From Bacteroidota bacterium (lineage in GTDB: Bacteria; Bacteroidota; Bacteroidia; Chitinophagales; Chitinophagaceae): DNA of 64,000 bases. Of the stretch, positions 62,810 to 64,000 are shown piece after piece (within the stretch, counting starts at the first letter, position 1; each line of letters opens with the position of its first letter). The stretch is from assembly GCA_018267625.1 (NCBI GenBank), contig JAFDYC010000023.1, positions 1 to 64,000 of the forward strand, given 5' to 3'. A program made the position numbers and the translations under genes. The notes under the pieces are model-generated. The model had not been told where the DNA came from. It saw only the letters and a program-made list of their open reading frames with translations, and searched no databases.

Positions 62810-64000
62810 TCACTTTAAAATCTCATGGCCCATTTTATCCCGCTTGGTCTTGAGGTAAAATTCATTGAAAGGGTTGGGCGCAATTTCAATAGGCACCGTT
62901 TCCACGATTTCAATCCCATAACCCAATAGCCCTGCCCGTTTCCTTGGATTATTACTCATCAAACGCAGCTTCGTTGCACCGAGGTATCGGAGAATTTGCG
63001 CCCCCACGCCATAGTCGCGCTGGTCGGTCTTAAAGCCCAGAGCCAGATTCGCCTCCACGGTGTCTTTACCTTCTTCCTGCAGCTTGTAGGCTTTCAGTTT
63101 ATTCAGCAGTCCTATGCCCCGGCCTTCCTGATTCATGTAAAGGATAATGCCCTTGCCTTCCCGCTCCACCATCTCCATAGAGCGGGCCAATTGCTCCCCA
63201 CAATCGCAGCGAAGTGAATGCAGGATATCGCCTGTAAAGCAGGATGAATGCACCCGCACCAGTATTGGCTCGTCCTGTTCCCACTGCCCTTTAATCAATG
63301 CCAGGTGATGCTCACCGGTATTGATTTGCCGAAACGCCACCAGCTCAAACATGCCGTGTTTAGTAGGCATATGCACACGCACTTCCTCTTCGATCAGGCT
63401 CTCCTTTTGCAGGCGATAGGCTATCAGGTCTTTGATCGAAATAATCTTCAGCTCAAACTGCTTCGCTATCTCCTGGAGCTGGGGCAGTCGGGCCATCGTT
63501 CCATCGTCATTCATGATTTCCACCAGCACCCCGGCAGGCTCAAAACCCGCAAGCCGCGCCAGATCCACCGTAGCTTCTGTATGACCCGAACGACGCAACA
63601 CTCCCTCACTACGCGCTCGCAAAGGGAAGATATGGCCGGGCCTGCCAAGGTCATCCGGCTTCGTGGCAGGGTCTATCAGCGCCTGTACGGTCTTGGCACG
63701 GTCAGCAGCCGAAATGCCCGTGGTGCAACCATGCCCTTTCAGGTCCACCGACACGGTGAAGGGGGTCTGATGCAATACTGTATTATGCTCCACCATCAGC
63801 TTCAGGCCCAGTTGCTCACAGCGCTCTTCCGTCACTGGTGCGCAAATCAGCCCGCGGCCATGCTTGCTCATGAAATTGATTACCTCTGGTGTCACATTCC
63901 GCGCCGCCGTGATGAAGTCACCCTCGTTCTCACGGTCTTCATCATCCACAACTATCACCAGTTTGCCCGAGCGGATATCAGCCAATGCGGCCTCTATAGT
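62810..64000 (-). CDS. ribBA: Bifunctional riboflavin protein RibBA (5' end outside window)
   Basis: At least 396 residues; the frame stays open to the window edge ([13 protein letters not shown]...), so the true start lies beyond base 64000. The N-terminal half is 3,4-dihydroxy-2-butanone-4-phosphate synthase ([26 protein letters not shown]). The C-terminal half is GTP cyclohydrolase II: zinc ligands in [20 protein letters not shown] and the catalytic [16 protein letters not shown]. Together they supply both branches of riboflavin synthesis. No FMN riboswitch can be judged because the upstream region is missing. Confidence 0.95.
   Translation of the reverse strand, partial: TIEAALADIRSGKLVIVVDDEDRENEGDFITAARNVTPEVINFMSKHGRGLICAPVTEERCEQLGLKLMVEHNTVLHQTPFTVSVDLKGHGCTTGISAADRAKTVQALIDPATKPDDLGRPGHIFPLRARSEGVLRRSGHTEATVDLARLAGFEPAGVLVEIMNDDGTMARLPQLQEIAKQFELKIISIKDLIAYRLQKESLIEEEVRVHMPTKHGMFELVAFRQINTGEHHLALIKGQWEQDEPILVRVHSSCFTGDILHSLRCDCGEQLARSMEMVEREGKGIILYMNQEGRGIGLLNKLKAYKLQEEGKDTVEANLALGFKTDQRDYGVGAQILRYLGATKLRLMSNNPRKRAGLLGYGIEIVETVPIEIAPNPFNEFYLKTKRDKMGHEILK

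Overview
The window looks like chromosomal DNA of a member of the Bacteroidota, probably close to Chitinophagales; the phylum is firm, the order is inference. The evidence is: type IX secretion (T9SS) C-terminal sorting domains of type A (genes at 1331 and 50390) and of the gliding-motility-associated type B (12821); promoter elements of the Bacteroidota form TTG-N19-TAnnTTTG (clearest before nuoA); a complex I operon with separate nuoC and nuoD and a very short nuoG; an Obg without a C-terminal extension; and many Bacteroidota-type lipoproteins. No rRNA, tRNA, CRISPR array, prophage or transposase gene was recognised.

Layout. 1-3.8 kb: two secreted surface proteins, the second with five DTDPG repeats and a T9SS tail. 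3.9-8.5 kb: CorA, a periplasmic cyclophilin, an M14 peptidase and an AI-2E-type membrane protein. 8.5-17.1 kb: a surface-polysaccharide block (flippase, FkbM and class I methyltransferases, two GT4 glycosyltransferases) that encloses a large glycine-rich T9SS protein. 17.2-32.3 kb: the complete complex I operon nuoA to nuoN, in one direction, with two foreign-looking small genes in it: a DUF1801 gene between nuoE and nuoF, and a GxxExxY (PDDEXK-like) gene between nuoF and nuoG that is bounded by inverted repeats. 32.3-37.6 kb, minus strand: a MarR regulator with a four-cysteine tail, DUF2024, a PEP-mutase-like enzyme, a TfoX-like protein, a rhodanese-thioredoxin lipoprotein, two small membrane proteins, a TPMT-like methyltransferase, a rhodanese and a Crp/Fnr regulator; this looks like a thiol or sulfane-sulfur response island.

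37.7-43.6 kb: D-serine ammonia-lyase, an MsrB lipoprotein, FeoB and Obg. 43.6-48.9 kb: an orphan signalling block. It holds a REC-HPt protein, an NtrC-type sigma-54 activator, a single-domain response regulator with an AT-hook-like tail behind a near-consensus sigma-54 promoter, and an 803-residue protein that appears to combine phosphotransferase-like, nucleotidyltransferase-like and thymidylate-kinase-like domains, each with altered key residues. This is the best candidate for something undescribed. 49.3-53.9 kb: aspartate-semialdehyde dehydrogenase, then a HmuY-like T9SS protein and a TonB-dependent receptor (a likely haem-uptake pair) separated by an intrinsic terminator. 54.1-64 kb: GyrB, a lipoprotein, a polytopic membrane protein, an EamA transporter, PEP carboxykinase, a glycosyltransferase and RibBA, which runs off the right edge.

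All functional assignments rest on motifs and family resemblance read by eye; no database search was run.
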